This document shows positions 14,866 to 23,991 of a stretch of DNA of 64,000 nt, piece by piece; within the stretch, counting starts at the first letter, position 1, and the number at the start of each line of letters is the position of its first letter. The position numbers and the translations under genes were made by a program. Under the pieces are notes generated by a model. It was given only the letters and a program-made list of their open reading frames with translations. It was not told the origin of the DNA and searched no databases. The stretch lies in assembly GCA_963814805.1 (NCBI GenBank), contig CAWFER010000011.1, positions 62,001-126,000 on the forward strand, written 5' to 3'. The stretch comes from AP-15 sp963814805 (GTDB taxonomy: Bacteria; Pseudomonadota; Alphaproteobacteria; ATCC43930; CGMCC-115725).

Positions 14866-15258
14866 ATGGACAAGAAAATCGCCGGATTGCTCGGCGCGGT
14901 TGCCGGATTGGCGACCATGAGCGCGGCGCAAGCGGCGCCCGCACCTACAGTCGCTACCGAACCGATGCAGGCGAAATCCTACGCCGACCTTTTGGCGCCG
15001 GTCGCCAACGCTGCGGAATTATTGAAGGCCGATGACGCGATGCGGGCGCAGCAGGCGGCAACCCAGTCTTCGACCGATCTACAGGTCGCGCAGGCATATT
15101 ACCCGTACCCGAACCCGCCGCCGCCCTACGCCTACTCCCGCTATTACCACCACCACCATCACCATCATCACCACAGGTACGTGCGGCGTCCCCACCATCA
15201 TCATCACGGTACTTTTGTCGGTGTGCCGGGCGTGGGCGGCGTCGTGATCAATCATTAA
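14866..15258 (+). CDS. Small secreted histidine-rich protein
   Basis: A 130-residue protein. The start at 14866 (MDKKIAGLLG) is fixed by AGGAGG five bases upstream. A signal peptide with cleavage near AQAAPAP is evident. The mature part has an Ala/Gln-rich segment, a YPYPNPPPPYAYSRYY stretch, nine consecutive histidines, then RRPHHHHHGTF and a Gly/Val-rich end. The His clusters suggest divalent-metal binding (Ni, Zn, Cu) in the periplasm or outside the cell; this is inferred from composition only. It lies alone between the MFS gene and a convergent conserved hypothetical gene. Confidence 0.75.
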   Translation: MDKKIAGLLGAVAGLATMSAAQAAPAPTVATEPMQAKSYADLLAPVANAAELLKADDAMRAQQAATQSSTDLQVAQAYYPYPNPPPPYAYSRYYHHHHHHHHHRYVRRPHHHHHGTFVGVPGVGGVVINH

Positions 15259-15284
15259 CCGCGTGAGCGCCGGAGGCGCGAGGT

Positions 15285-16016
15285 TTAGCCGCCGGCTTCC
15301 CGCGCCTTGGCCCGCGCCGCGCGCAGGATCTGGCGATAGGTGCCGTCGAACACGGTGTCGGTCGACGACGTCCAGGTCGTCTCCTTAGCCAAGGTGTCGC
15401 GGCTGGCGTAGATGCGGCGGGAGCGCATTTCGCGCTCTGCCGCTTCCTCTTCATTCATGGCCGCCAGCTCGAACTGGATTTCCGCCGGCACAAAGAGAAT
15501 CTGCATGAACGGCTCGCCCGGGCGGAAAATGTGGGTTCGGCCCGCCGGCGGCGCCTTGAACACGACAAATGAGATCATCGGCCACCAATTGGTGCGCAGC
15601 AGCGCCGGCACCGCGATCGGCACGTCGTCATCGGCCGAGGTATAGAAGCGGGGGTGCGGCTCGGTCCGCACCGCCATGTCGTCGGCGACCTTGAGGTCGA
15701 GCAGCAGCTGATAGGTGTAATAATTCTCGCCAAACGGGCGAAATGGCGGCCATTCGATGCCGGTCATCGGATCGGGACCGAAATCGCCTTCGAGCACCAC
15801 CCGGCCGTCGCGTTTTGTGACGTGCAGCTCGTTGTCGAACGGGTAGAACAGCTCGATCCCGTACTGCGCCCCCTCATTGAATGGCATGCAGTGCCAAGCC
15901 TGCTCATGCGAGCCGTCACGGCGCGGCTCCGGTTTGCCGCCCCAGCCGGGGACCTCGAGCTTCGTGCGGCGCGGCGCCAACCGCGGTTCGAACAATCGGT
16001 ATTTGACGGTTTGCAT
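15285..16016 (-). CDS. Conserved hypothetical protein (possibly DUF6065-like)
   Basis: A 243-residue soluble protein with no signal peptide or membrane segment, starting at ATG 16016 behind GAGGCG. It is rich in aromatic residues (EWPPFRPFGENYYTYQLLL, TNWWPMISFVVFKAP) and ends with a basic helix. I recall similar proteins as a domain of unknown function but cannot name it surely. It is not obviously in an operon with the upstream PLP enzyme, from which it is separated by about 100 bp. No catalytic motif is evident. Confidence 0.6.
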   Translation of the reverse strand: MQTVKYRLFEPRLAPRRTKLEVPGWGGKPEPRRDGSHEQAWHCMPFNEGAQYGIELFYPFDNELHVTKRDGRVVLEGDFGPDPMTGIEWPPFRPFGENYYTYQLLLDLKVADDMAVRTEPHPRFYTSADDDVPIAVPALLRTNWWPMISFVVFKAPPAGRTHIFRPGEPFMQILFVPAEIQFELAAMNEEEAAEREMRSRRIYASRDTLAKETTWTSSTDTVFDGTYRQILRAARAKAREAGG

Positions 16017-16119
16017 AGAGACGCCTCGATCGTCAGACCGGGCCCAAGATGATGGAGGGCAGCGCGCCAACGCCCGGACCTCAGCCGCCGTTCCGCATAT
16101 ACGGCTCCCGGCCGCTTGC

Positions 16120-17244
16120 CTAATACACCGCACCCCTGGCGGTGATCGGCCAGATCGCTTCGACCCGGTTGTGGCGGACGCCGACATACCAGTCGTATAG
16201 GTTGACCGTCGGGTCGCAATGACCGGGGACGAGACGGATCTTGTCGCCGATCATCAGCCGGTTGGTGGCGGCGGTGACGGCGAGGCGGCCGTGCTCGTCC
16301 GAAGCGCGCTCGTAGCTCGCCGCCGGCTCATCCCAGACCAGCGGCGGACCCGAATCGAAGGCCAGGGCCTTGAGCCCGGCATCGACGATCGCGCGGTCTT
16401 CGGTCGGGCGGCTCATCACCGTCGCCCACACGAATAGGCTCGGCTCGAACGCCCGGGTCGGGGCGCCGTCGCGGTCGAGATTGCGCCCGTAATCAGCGTC
16501 CATGAAGATGTACGAGCCACATTGCAATTCGGTATAGACGCCGCTCGCGCTTTCGAATTCGAAGCTGCCGGTGCCGGCGCCGGTCACGACCGGGCAGGGG
16601 ATGCCGTTCTTCTCCAACAGCTCGCGGGTGTCTCCGGCCTTGGCCGCGGCTTGGGCGATCGCCGCGCGGCGCTCGTCCCAGCCGCGCAGATGCTGGGCCG
16701 AGCCGTGATAGGCCTGGAGCCCGGCAAAGCCCAGATGCGGTGCGTCGGCGACCCGCCGGGCCAGATCGAGCGCCGGCTCGCCCGGCTCGACTCCGCAGCG
16801 ATTGCCGCCCATGTTGACCTCGACATAAACCGGAAGGTTCACCCCGGCCTCGGCCGCCGCGGCTTCGAGCTCGGCGACCTGGCCAAGGTCGTCCGCGCAT
16901 ACCCCGATCCGGGCGATCCCGGCGAGCGCCATGAGCCGGCGCAGCTTGCGGCGGCCGACGATCTCGTTGGTGACGAGCACGTCGGGGACGCCGCCATAGA
17001 CCATCGCCTCGGCCTCGCCGACCTTTTGCACACACACGCCGACCGCACCCAACGCCATCTGCTTCAAGGCGATGACCGGGCATTTGTGGGTCTTGGCGTG
17101 CGGACGCAGCCGCACCGCGCTGCCGGCGATCCGCGCCGGCAAGCGGGCGAGATTGCGCTCGAAGGCATCAAGATCGACGACCAGCGCCGGGGTGTCGACC
17201 TCGTCGAGCGGCATGCCGATCTCGGCGGGCGGGTTGGTGGTCAT
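16120..17244 (-). CDS. DSD1-family PLP-dependent enzyme (D-threonine/3-hydroxyaspartate aldolase or D-serine dehydratase type)
   Basis: Fold-type III PLP enzyme of 374 residues. The alanine racemase-like N-terminal barrel begins DTPALVVDLDAFERNL and contains the PLP lysine in RPHAKTHKCP. EVNMGGNRCGVEPG and VTGAGTGSFEFE are family motifs, and the C-terminal metal-binding PGHCDPTVNLYDW supplies His and Cys ligands for the Zn/Mn site. Reactions in the family are retro-aldol cleavage of D-3-hydroxy amino acids or D-serine dehydration; sequence alone does not separate them. It is about 40 bp downstream of a GMC oxidoreductase on the same strand, so co-transcription is likely. Confidence 0.85.
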   Translation of the reverse strand: MTTNPPAEIGMPLDEVDTPALVVDLDAFERNLARLPARIAGSAVRLRPHAKTHKCPVIALKQMALGAVGVCVQKVGEAEAMVYGGVPDVLVTNEIVGRRKLRRLMALAGIARIGVCADDLGQVAELEAAAAEAGVNLPVYVEVNMGGNRCGVEPGEPALDLARRVADAPHLGFAGLQAYHGSAQHLRGWDERRAAIAQAAAKAGDTRELLEKNGIPCPVVTGAGTGSFEFESASGVYTELQCGSYIFMDADYGRNLDRDGAPTRAFEPSLFVWATVMSRPTEDRAIVDAGLKALAFDSGPPLVWDEPAASYERASDEHGRLAVTAATNRLMIGDKIRLVPGHCDPTVNLYDWYVGVRHNRVEAIWPITARGAVY

Positions 17245-17282
17245 AGCGGGCCTCCGTTGCGGCAAAAACCGGGCAGCGTTGT

Positions 17283-18911
17283 CTAGGCCGCCCTGGCCGA
17301 AGGGGTGGCGCGCGCCGCGGCGAGGATCATCTCGGCGCCCTTTTCGGCGATCATGATCACCGTCGCATTGGTGTTGCCGGACACCACCGCCGGCATGACA
17401 GAGGCGTCGATCACGCGCAGCCCCTCGACGCCGTGGACGCGCAATTCGCTGTCGACGACCGCGCGCTCGGGGCCCCCCATCATGCAGGTCGAGGTCGGGT
17501 GAAAGGTCGTGCCGGCGTTCTGGCGGATGTGGTCGAGCCACTGCTCGTCGGTTTGGGTCGCGCGACCCGGCAGAAACTCGCCGGTGACGAGCGCCGCCAT
17601 CGCCGGGCTCTGGAACACCGTGCGGGCGATCCGCAGGCCGGCGATCAGGGTGTCCTTGTCGGCTTGGGTCGACAGATAATTGGGCTGGATCGCCGGCGGC
17701 GCCGCCGGATCGGGCGAGCGGATCTTGAGCCACCCGCGGCTTTCCGGTCGGCACGGAATGCAGGTCGCCTGGCAGCCGGGAAAATCGTGCATCGCCTCAC
17801 CCGGCTTGATAAAGCTGCCGGCGAGAAACTGGTATTGCACATCGGGCAAGTCGAGGCCCGGACGGGTGCGCACGAAAAGGCCGATCGGGGCTGCCCCCAT
17901 CATCAGCGCGCCGCGACGGGCGAGCGCATATTCGAGCCCGGCGCGGGCTTGCCGCACCCAGCTGCGCGAAATTTCATTGAGCGTGTTGGCCCGGCTCACC
18001 CGATAGACGATGCGGGTATTGAGATGATCCTGCAAATTCTCGCCGACCCCGGGCAGGTCGTGGACGACCGGGATGCCGTGCGCGCGCAGCAGCTCGCCCG
18101 GTCCGACGCCGGAGAGCTGCAGCAATTGCGGCGAGTTGATCGAGCCGCCCGAAAGGATCACCTCGCGGCGCGCGAGGACGCGGCGGACCGCCCCGTCCTG
18201 GGCGAATTCGAGACCGCTGGCGCGCTTGCCGTCGAACAGCACCCGGTGCGCCAGGGCGCGGATCTCGACCGAGAGATTGGGCCGCTTCAAGGCCGGGCGC
18301 AGATAGGCGACCGCGGCGCTGCACCGGCGCATGTGGCGCACGGTCAGCTGCAGTGGGCCGACCCCGTCCTGCTCGGCGCCGTTGAAATCGTCGTTGCGCG
18401 GATAGCCCGCCTCGACGGCCGCGGCGATGAAGCCGTCGTGCAGCTCGTGCCGGGCGCGCAGATCGGAGACGGCGAGCGGCCCGCCGGCGCCGTGATGCTG
18501 ATCGGCGCCGCGCTCCTGGTTTTCGGCGCGGCGGAAATAGGGCAGCACGTCGTCATAGGACCAGCCGGTATTGCCGAGCTGGCGCCACAGGTCGAAATCC
18601 TGGCGCTGCCCGCGGATGTAGATCAGCCCGTTGATCGAGCTCGACCCGCCCAGAACCTTGCCGCGCGGCCACACCAGGCGCCGGCCGCCGAGCTCGGCCT
18701 GCGGCTCGGTCTCGAACTGCCAGGTGATCTTCGGGTGGTAGATGTTGCGATAGAAGCCGGCGGGGATGTGGATCCACGGGTTGCGGTCCTTGCCGCCGGC
18801 CTCGAGCAGCAGCACGCGCGTGCTGCGGTCGGCGCTGAGCCGGTTGGCCAAGACGCAGCCGGCCGAGCCCGCGCCGACGATGATATAATCGAATTCCGCA
18901 TCCTGCTGCAT
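17283..18911 (-). CDS. GMC-family FAD oxidoreductase (choline/alcohol dehydrogenase-like), first copy
   Basis: Glucose-methanol-choline oxidoreductase, 542 residues. The FAD dinucleotide motif GAGSAG is at residues 13-18, GMC signature 1 region PRGKVLGGSSSINGLIYIRG follows, signature 2 is SGGSINSPQLLQLSGVG, the catalytic His region is GTTFHPTSTCMMG, and the C-terminus has SGNTNATVIMIAEKGAEMI. All FAD and catalytic regions are intact. Substrate within the alcohol/choline group is unknown. It heads a probable two-gene unit with the DSD1-family enzyme. A second GMC gene occurs at 58 kb. Confidence 0.9.
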   Translation of the reverse strand: MQQDAEFDYIIVGAGSAGCVLANRLSADRSTRVLLLEAGGKDRNPWIHIPAGFYRNIYHPKITWQFETEPQAELGGRRLVWPRGKVLGGSSSINGLIYIRGQRQDFDLWRQLGNTGWSYDDVLPYFRRAENQERGADQHHGAGGPLAVSDLRARHELHDGFIAAAVEAGYPRNDDFNGAEQDGVGPLQLTVRHMRRCSAAVAYLRPALKRPNLSVEIRALAHRVLFDGKRASGLEFAQDGAVRRVLARREVILSGGSINSPQLLQLSGVGPGELLRAHGIPVVHDLPGVGENLQDHLNTRIVYRVSRANTLNEISRSWVRQARAGLEYALARRGALMMGAAPIGLFVRTRPGLDLPDVQYQFLAGSFIKPGEAMHDFPGCQATCIPCRPESRGWLKIRSPDPAAPPAIQPNYLSTQADKDTLIAGLRIARTVFQSPAMAALVTGEFLPGRATQTDEQWLDHIRQNAGTTFHPTSTCMMGGPERAVVDSELRVHGVEGLRVIDASVMPAVVSGNTNATVIMIAEKGAEMILAAARATPSARAA

Positions 18912-19129
18912 GACCGCGCCCGCGCTGCCGCCTTACCCTCGACGCATTCTACCGATCTTCGCCGCACGCACACCCTCGGGCTGCGGCGGCTGTTATTGCG
19001 AGGTGGCACTAGGCGACGCGGCGATCCAAAGGGAGCGTGCGCAACGCCGGGATTGCTCGCTGTGCCCGCAACATCTGATCTCCCGAATGGGACGGCCGGA
19101 ATATAAGCGCGACCGGAGCCCGCGTAAGC

Positions 19130-19475
19130 CTATCGCTGAAAGTGAAAGGCACGGTTCGACTGCCCGGCATTTTGCTCCATTTCTAGGCAGGTTTGCAGAG
19201 TTAGAAAACGACCCAGGGCCACCGACGCGCGCAATCTCATCACAATAGGCGCGCACGTGCGCCGGCAGGGCGTCCCAACTCGGCTTCAAGGCGTCATATG
19301 CACTTTGTTCCATCTGGAGACAAGTCTGCATTGTTAAATCCGAGAAAGGTCCGCCGACCGAAGCAATGCTTCGGCAGTAAGCCTCGACATCGTAATCCGG
19401 CATCTGCGCGTTGGCGCAAATGGGTAAGATAGCCGCCGCGAGCATGGCGGCAGCAAAAAACCGGCGGTGTTGCAT
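19130..19475 (-). CDS. Small secreted protein with tandem Cys motif (frame break near its end)
   Basis: The protein starts at ATG 19475 behind GGAGAG and has a signal peptide (FFAAAMLAAAILPICANAQ). The mature part has two copies of one motif: YCRSIASVGGPFSDLTMQTCLQMEQSAY, then YCDEIARVGGPGSFS. An extra A near 19202 breaks the second copy; in the shifted frame it continues LQTCLEMEQNAGQSNRAF and stops at 19130, giving about 114 residues. Uncorrected, the frame reads non-homologous residues to 18993. Each repeat has one Cys at each end, so intramolecular disulphides are plausible. Function is unknown. Confidence 0.6.
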
Positions 19476-19522
19476 TGCCGCTCTCCGCCTCGATCGGGTC
19501 GAAATTCCAAATGCGGGGGGCG

Positions 19523-20110
19523 CTACCCCGCGATACCGAGTTTCGCGCGAAAATCCTTGACCACCTGCTCGCGGGTGCGGGTTTGCCAGCGGCGGCGGCG
19601 GCCGATCGGCTCGTTTTCGATTTCCGGCACGACCTTGCAGGCGACAAAGACCGGGCCCGCCCCGGCCATGATGGCGGGCAATTCGCGCTCGAAATCGGCG
19701 ATCTCGGCGAAGGCAAAGGTGCGCGGATAGCCGCAGCCGCGGGCAACCACATCATAGGCGATGTTGTCGGCGTTGGGCACCGGCTGGCCGCCAGTCGTCG
19801 CATAGACGCCGTTGTCGATCAGAAAATGGTAGAAGTTCCGCGGCGCCTGTTCGGCCACGGTCGCCAACATGCCGAGGCTCATCAGGATGTCGCCCTCGGA
19901 ATCGAACAGCATGACCTTTTTATCCGGACGGGCCACGGCGAGACCGAGGCCGAGCCCGGCATGCCCGCCCATCGCCGGGTCGCCGACTTCGACATCGAGC
20001 GCGTGATTGTCGCTGAGGTCGATCCAGTAGCGGCCGCTGCGGCCGGGAACGAGGATCGCGTCACCGCGGTAATGGGCGACGGCCTTCATCATGTCGACAG
20101 TGTGCATCAT
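19523..20110 (-). CDS. Thiamine diphosphate-dependent decarboxylase, beta (ThDP-binding) subunit, sulfopyruvate decarboxylase-like
   Basis: A 195-residue protein equal to the C-terminal ThDP-binding domain of acetolactate synthase-like enzymes. The ThDP motif is visible as SEGDILMSLGM, with the terminal Asn in FLIDNGVYATTGGQ; the upstream DPAMGGHAGLGLGLA binds the pyrophosphate region. Together with the upstream gene it forms the split layout of ComDE sulfopyruvate or phosphonopyruvate decarboxylases. Two ATG codons (20110 and 20107) are possible. The spacing from the alpha gene is about 20 nt, consistent with one operon. The actual 2-oxo acid substrate is not known. Confidence 0.8.
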   Translation of the reverse strand: MMHTVDMMKAVAHYRGDAILVPGRSGRYWIDLSDNHALDVEVGDPAMGGHAGLGLGLAVARPDKKVMLFDSEGDILMSLGMLATVAEQAPRNFYHFLIDNGVYATTGGQPVPNADNIAYDVVARGCGYPRTFAFAEIADFERELPAIMAGAGPVFVACKVVPEIENEPIGRRRRWQTRTREQVVKDFRAKLGIAG

Positions 20111-20129
20111 GGCAGGGGTCTCGCACTCG

Positions 20130-20648
20130 CTATCTGTTGAAACCGTGATATTCGTCGCCGACCAGGATCACTACTGGCTTCTGAGTGCGTTCCGCCTCTC
20201 TGAAGGCGACCCCGATCCGCTCGGAATCCGCGTCGCTTTCGACCAGGTAGTAGTTGAGACCGAAGGCCATCAGGAACGGCTCGGTATAGGTCGCGACGGT
20301 GTCGGTGGTGACGCCGTGGCGGGTCCAGCCGCGATAGCCGACCATCAGCACGACCGGGACATTGAGGCTCATCAGCCAGCCGCGGATCGAATCTCCAGCT
20401 TCCAGCATGCCGGTATTCTGGATCAAAATCAGTGGCTTCGCGCCACCAAGCCACAGCCCGGCGGCGATCGAGCAGGCGTTCCCCTCGCGGCCGACGCCGA
20501 CGAGACGCACCGCCGGATCGGCCTTCATCAGCAAATAGAGCCAGTTGGTCTCGCTGTCGGGCAGGTAAACGACATGGGTCACTCCATGCTTCTTCATCTC
20601 GGCGAGCACCGTTTCCGGGCTCAAGGTCGCTGCCGCCATCGCACTCAT
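20130..20648 (-). CDS. Thiamine diphosphate-dependent decarboxylase, alpha (PYR-domain) subunit
   Basis: A 172-residue protein equal to the N-terminal pyrimidine-binding domain of ThDP enzymes. The activating glutamate lies in VGVGREGNACSIAAGLWLGG, and QNTGMLEAGDSIRGWLMSLNVPVVLMVGYRG follows the ComD-like pattern. The start ATG 20648 is chosen because GGAGG lies 6 nt upstream. It pairs with the beta subunit gene just downstream. Alternatives such as a phenylpyruvate or phosphonopyruvate decarboxylase cannot be separated by eye. Confidence 0.8.
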   Translation of the reverse strand: MSAMAAATLSPETVLAEMKKHGVTHVVYLPDSETNWLYLLMKADPAVRLVGVGREGNACSIAAGLWLGGAKPLILIQNTGMLEAGDSIRGWLMSLNVPVVLMVGYRGWTRHGVTTDTVATYTEPFLMAFGLNYYLVESDADSERIGVAFREAERTQKPVVILVGDEYHGFNR

Positions 20649-20758
20649 CAACCGCCTCCGTCGCTAATTCGAATCCATTGTCCTTAAGCTGAGTACAGCG
20701 ATCCAGCCAGTTTTGTAAACTCGGCTTGTAGCCGTGCGGGATGAAACTCGCACGCACC

Positions 20759-21271
20759 TTAACCAGTTTGTGATCCGGCCGTGACACTAGCTCCCGGAGC
20801 CGGAGCGGACGTTTTCGTTGTTGCATCTGTAATATTGGCAGCGGGTATGGTCCGGTCCACAAGCTCTTTTTTTACGGCTTGTTCTCGAGACTCGGCAAGG
20901 TTTTTATCATTGAGTAATTCGGCCTCAGTTGCTTCACCAGATATCTTAATTAAAAATTTGGGATCACCGCTATTATCATGATATTCAGCATAGAGAGATT
21001 CAATTGCGTCCCAATTTGATTTGTTGCTCATATCGAGCACAGCGGAGCCTGGTGAGAACGAGATAGAGTAGGAAGACGACGAAGTTACGGGTATCGGGAA
21101 ATAATTCGGGCTGCTTGCCTCCTCCAATGATATACTCTTTCTTTGAAAATTCCCAAATACGAGATTTTGTGGGCATGCGGACCCGGCGGCATTCCATAAT
21201 CCAGCATAAAAAACGTCCGGACGATTAGGGGGTGCTGTCGAGTTCGCAAAAGGGAGGCGTAGCTTTGAGCG
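20759..21271 (-). pseudogene. OmpA-like C-terminal fragment of a gene split by IS elements
   Basis: The frame is open from the IS boundary (about 21271) to the stop at 20759. It encodes SKLRLPFANSTAPPNRPDVFYAGLWNAAGS, then a segment resembling an OmpA-family peptidoglycan-binding domain: ISFSPGSAVLDMSNKSNWDAIE, FLIKISGEATEAELLNDKNLAESREQAVKKELVDRTIPAANI. The DNA is clearly lower in GC than its neighbours. No proper start exists on this side; a TTG at 21127 is the only internal start seen. I infer that this is the 3-prime half of the gene whose 5-prime part lies at 24787-25379 on the same strand beyond the IS cluster. The two halves are not in the same frame at the junction, so a further indel must be assumed. 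Confidence 0.45.
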
Positions 21272-21343
21272 CTAGCAGGCTGCTGAAAAAGGGGTTGCTG
21301 ATTTTGCGGGTTGTGCTTGCTTGAGGTGGGGATGGGGGGAGCG

Positions 21344-21577
21344 ATGCGCGGCGACGATGGGATTTGCGGCAGCCTTTTCAGTTACATCGATCTTGAGAAA
21401 CGGGTCCGGGCGGACCCTCCGCTGCGACTGATTCGGCAGATTGCCAACGCGGCACTGCACGCGCTCTCTGGCGAGTTCGCCAAGCTGTATTCGCCGATCG
21501 GGCGGGTCTCGATCCCGCCGGAGCGGCTGCTGCGGGCCTTGCTGCTGCAGGCGTTTTACTCGATCCGATCGGAGCGG
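21344..21577 (+). pseudogene. IS5-family transposase, N-terminal fragment
   Basis: The frame starts at ATG 21344 behind a GGGGGGAG sequence and encodes the InsH-type N-terminal domain: CGSLFSYIDLEKRVRAD, RLIRQIANAALHALSGEF, PPERLLRALLLQAFYSIRSE. It ends where the IS21 element begins. The residues beyond 21577 are IS21 DNA read through and are not transposase. Confidence 0.8.
21537..21577 (+). repeat. 41-bp direct repeat flanking IS21 (left copy)
   Basis: This segment (CCTTGCTGCTGCAGG ... GATCGGAGCGG) is repeated at 24114-24154 immediately beyond the right end of the IS21 element with one substitution (ACTCGAT here, ACGCGAT there). It is part of the IS5-family transposase coding sequence, so the coding region is duplicated across the insertion. 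Confidence 0.8.
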
Positions 21578-21764
21578 CGTGTCAAATCGCTTGCAACTGC
21601 GACCCCCTTTTCGCGTCCAATCGGGACCCCTCAGCGGGGGTTGGTTCAGGCTTGTCCCGGTAGCGAACAGGAGGGACCCGCGCATCGTGGAGTGACCGCC
21701 CGAGTTTGACGGAGCGATGCGCGGGAGGTGCCTGTTTGCCCACCGGGGCAAGCCGGGGTGACGG

Positions 21765-22492
21765 TCAGGTGCGGTTTTTGAATCGCCAGCTGTCGTTGCC
21801 GGTCTCGATGATGTCGCAGTGGTGGGTCAGGCGATCGAGCATGGCGGTAGTCATCTTGGCGTCGCCGAACACCTGGGGCCAATCGGCGAAGGCGAGGTTG
21901 GTGGTGATCAGCAGCGAGGTGCTCTCGTAGAGCTTGCTGATCAGGTAGAACAGCAACTGGCCTCCGGGCTGGCTGAACGGCAGATAGCCGAGCTCGTCGA
22001 TGACGATGAGATCGTAGCGCAGCAGGTTCTCGGCGAGCCGGCCACTGCGACTGGCAGCCTTCTCCTGCTCGAGTTGGTTGACGAGGTCGACCAGGTTGAA
22101 GAAGCGGCCCCTGGCGCGGGTGCGGATGACGGCCGAGGCGACGCCTATGCATAGATGAGTTTTGCCGGTGCCGGTTCCGCCGATGAAGATCGCATTGCGC
22201 TGGCGTCGAGGAAGGCGCCGGTGGCGAGTTCGCGCACCTGGCCCTCATCGACCGGCGTATCGGCGAAGACGAACTTGTCGAGGTCTTTGAGGACCGGGAA
22301 CTTGGCTCCGCCGATGCGATAGCTGATCGACCGGGCCTGCCGGTGGGTGCGCTCAGCCCGGAGCAGGCTGGCGATGAGGGGGTAGAGCTCGTCGCGTCGG
22401 GCGAGCCCCTTGCCGGCGATCTCGTCGAAGCTGGCGCGCATGCCATAGAGCTTCAGTTCGGTCATGGCTTCGAGGATCTCGTGGCGTTCCAT
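21765..22492 (-). pseudogene. istB: IS21 helper ATPase IstB (frame break)
   Basis: The AAA+ target-selection ATPase of IS21. It begins at ATG 22492 (MERHEILEAMTELKLYGM), overlapping the istA stop. The frame breaks near 22200: upstream reads ELATGAFLDA, and the shifted frame continues NAIFIGGTGTGKTHLCIG (Walker A) and ends with GNDSWRFKNRT at 21765. One missing C in a CCC run (codons GCC CAG) explains it. As written the protein is truncated right before Walker A, so it would be non-functional unless the indel is an assembly error. Confidence 0.85.
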
Positions 22493-23991
22493 CAGGCTAC
22501 CTTCCTTATGCTGTCGCAGCGCCCGCAATCGGCCATGGGTTCGATCTTCAGGCGCAGCGCGTCGGGCGTGGTGATGCTGGGCGGCGCCTCCGGCTGCCGC
22601 TGGCGCGCCAACACGGTCAGAATCACCTCGCCGCTGGCGATGCCGGCCGCGAGCGCTTCGGCGCAGGCGGCCTCGACCGCACCCAGCCCATGGTCGAGCA
22701 CCGCGCCCAGCACTTTGACGAACTGACGATCGCCGTCGGCGTGGCTTTTCAGCTTGGCGCGGACCTGGGCCAAGGCCGGCGGCAGGTCCCAATCCTTGAA
22801 CGGAGCGCCATTGCGCAAGGCGCCCGGCTTCTTCACCAGGACCGGCAGATAGTGCCAGGGATCGTAGATGATCTGGTCGTGCCGGAACTGGCGAGGGTGG
22901 TCGGCCACCACCTCGTCGTTGAACAGAACGACGATGCGCTCGGCGTGGGAGCGCACCAGAACCATCCGGCCGGCGGCCCGCGCGTCGATGCTGTAGCGAT
23001 TGTGATCGGCCATGATCAGGCAGGTGGTCGTGGCGCGCACCGCCTTCTCGACAAAGCCGTCGAACGGCCCGCGCGGCTCCATCAGGCTCGCCCGTTCATC
23101 CTGGAATACCTCCCAGATTGTCCGCCCCTTGAACTCCGGATGCTTGGTTCGCTTGGCGTAAGCGATGCACTGATCTTCCAGCCAGCCGTTCAGCTCGGTC
23201 AGGCTCGTCACCCGTGGCTTGGGACGGAACAGCTGGTCGCGCAGATTGCCGACCTGGTTCTCAACCTGACCCTTCTCCCAGCCAGCGGCGGGCGTGCAGG
23301 CCACCGGCTCGATCAGATGGTGCGAGCACATCTGCAGAAAGCGGCGATTGTACTGGCGCGCCTTGCCAACGAAGATCGCCTCCACCGCCGTCTTCATGTT
23401 GTCGTAGATGCCGCGCCGGCAGACCCCGCCGTAGAACACGAACGCCTTGTCGTGGGCGTCGAAAACCAATTCCTGGGTCTCGCGGAAATAGGCGCGCACG
23501 AACGGCATGCGACTGTGCGACAGCTTCATGTGCGCCGCCTTGATCATCAGCGGCAGACCCTGCAGCGTGATCGTCTCGTGGCTCCAGTCGAACTGGTAGG
23601 CCTCGCCGGGCGCAAAGCTCAGCGGCACATAGGCATGCGCCGGAACCCGCGCTCGTTCCTCCCGCCACGTCTTTACGAACCGATGCACACTGTCGTGGGC
23701 GCCGTCATATCCACGGCCGCGCAACTCCTCGAACAGCCGCTGGGTCGAGCGGCGTTCACGCCGAGGCAGCCTCGCTTCCGCCTCCAGGATCTCCGTCAGG
23801 ACTTCGATCCACTCGCCGAGCTTCGGCGTCGGCTGCACGCCGCGCTCGTACTTGAACTCCGTCGCCTGACCGCGGACCACCTTGCGCACCGTCGCGCGCG
23901 ACACCGACAGCCTCCGTACGATCTCCTTGATCGGTCGGTGCTGATCGAAATAGGCACGCCGTATCTCGCCGATCGTGTCCACCCCAATCAT
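22492..23991 (-). CDS. istA: IS21-family transposase IstA
   Basis: DDE transposase of IS21, 499 residues from ATG 23991. The N-terminal helix-turn-helix is IRRAYFDQHRPIKEIVRRLSVSRATVRKV. The catalytic core has Asp in EAYQFDWSHETI, a second Asp in RRGIYDNMKTAVE and Glu in GWEKGQVENQVGNLR. The frame is complete, and the istB start overlaps its stop by one base. A longer start at 24042 adds residues absent from the family. Confidence 0.92.
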   Translation of the reverse strand: MIGVDTIGEIRRAYFDQHRPIKEIVRRLSVSRATVRKVVRGQATEFKYERGVQPTPKLGEWIEVLTEILEAEARLPRRERRSTQRLFEELRGRGYDGAHDSVHRFVKTWREERARVPAHAYVPLSFAPGEAYQFDWSHETITLQGLPLMIKAAHMKLSHSRMPFVRAYFRETQELVFDAHDKAFVFYGGVCRRGIYDNMKTAVEAIFVGKARQYNRRFLQMCSHHLIEPVACTPAAGWEKGQVENQVGNLRDQLFRPKPRVTSLTELNGWLEDQCIAYAKRTKHPEFKGRTIWEVFQDERASLMEPRGPFDGFVEKAVRATTTCLIMADHNRYSIDARAAGRMVLVRSHAERIVVLFNDEVVADHPRQFRHDQIIYDPWHYLPVLVKKPGALRNGAPFKDWDLPPALAQVRAKLKSHADGDRQFVKVLGAVLDHGLGAVEAACAEALAAGIASGEVILTVLARQRQPEAPPSITTPDALRLKIEPMADCGRCDSIRKVA

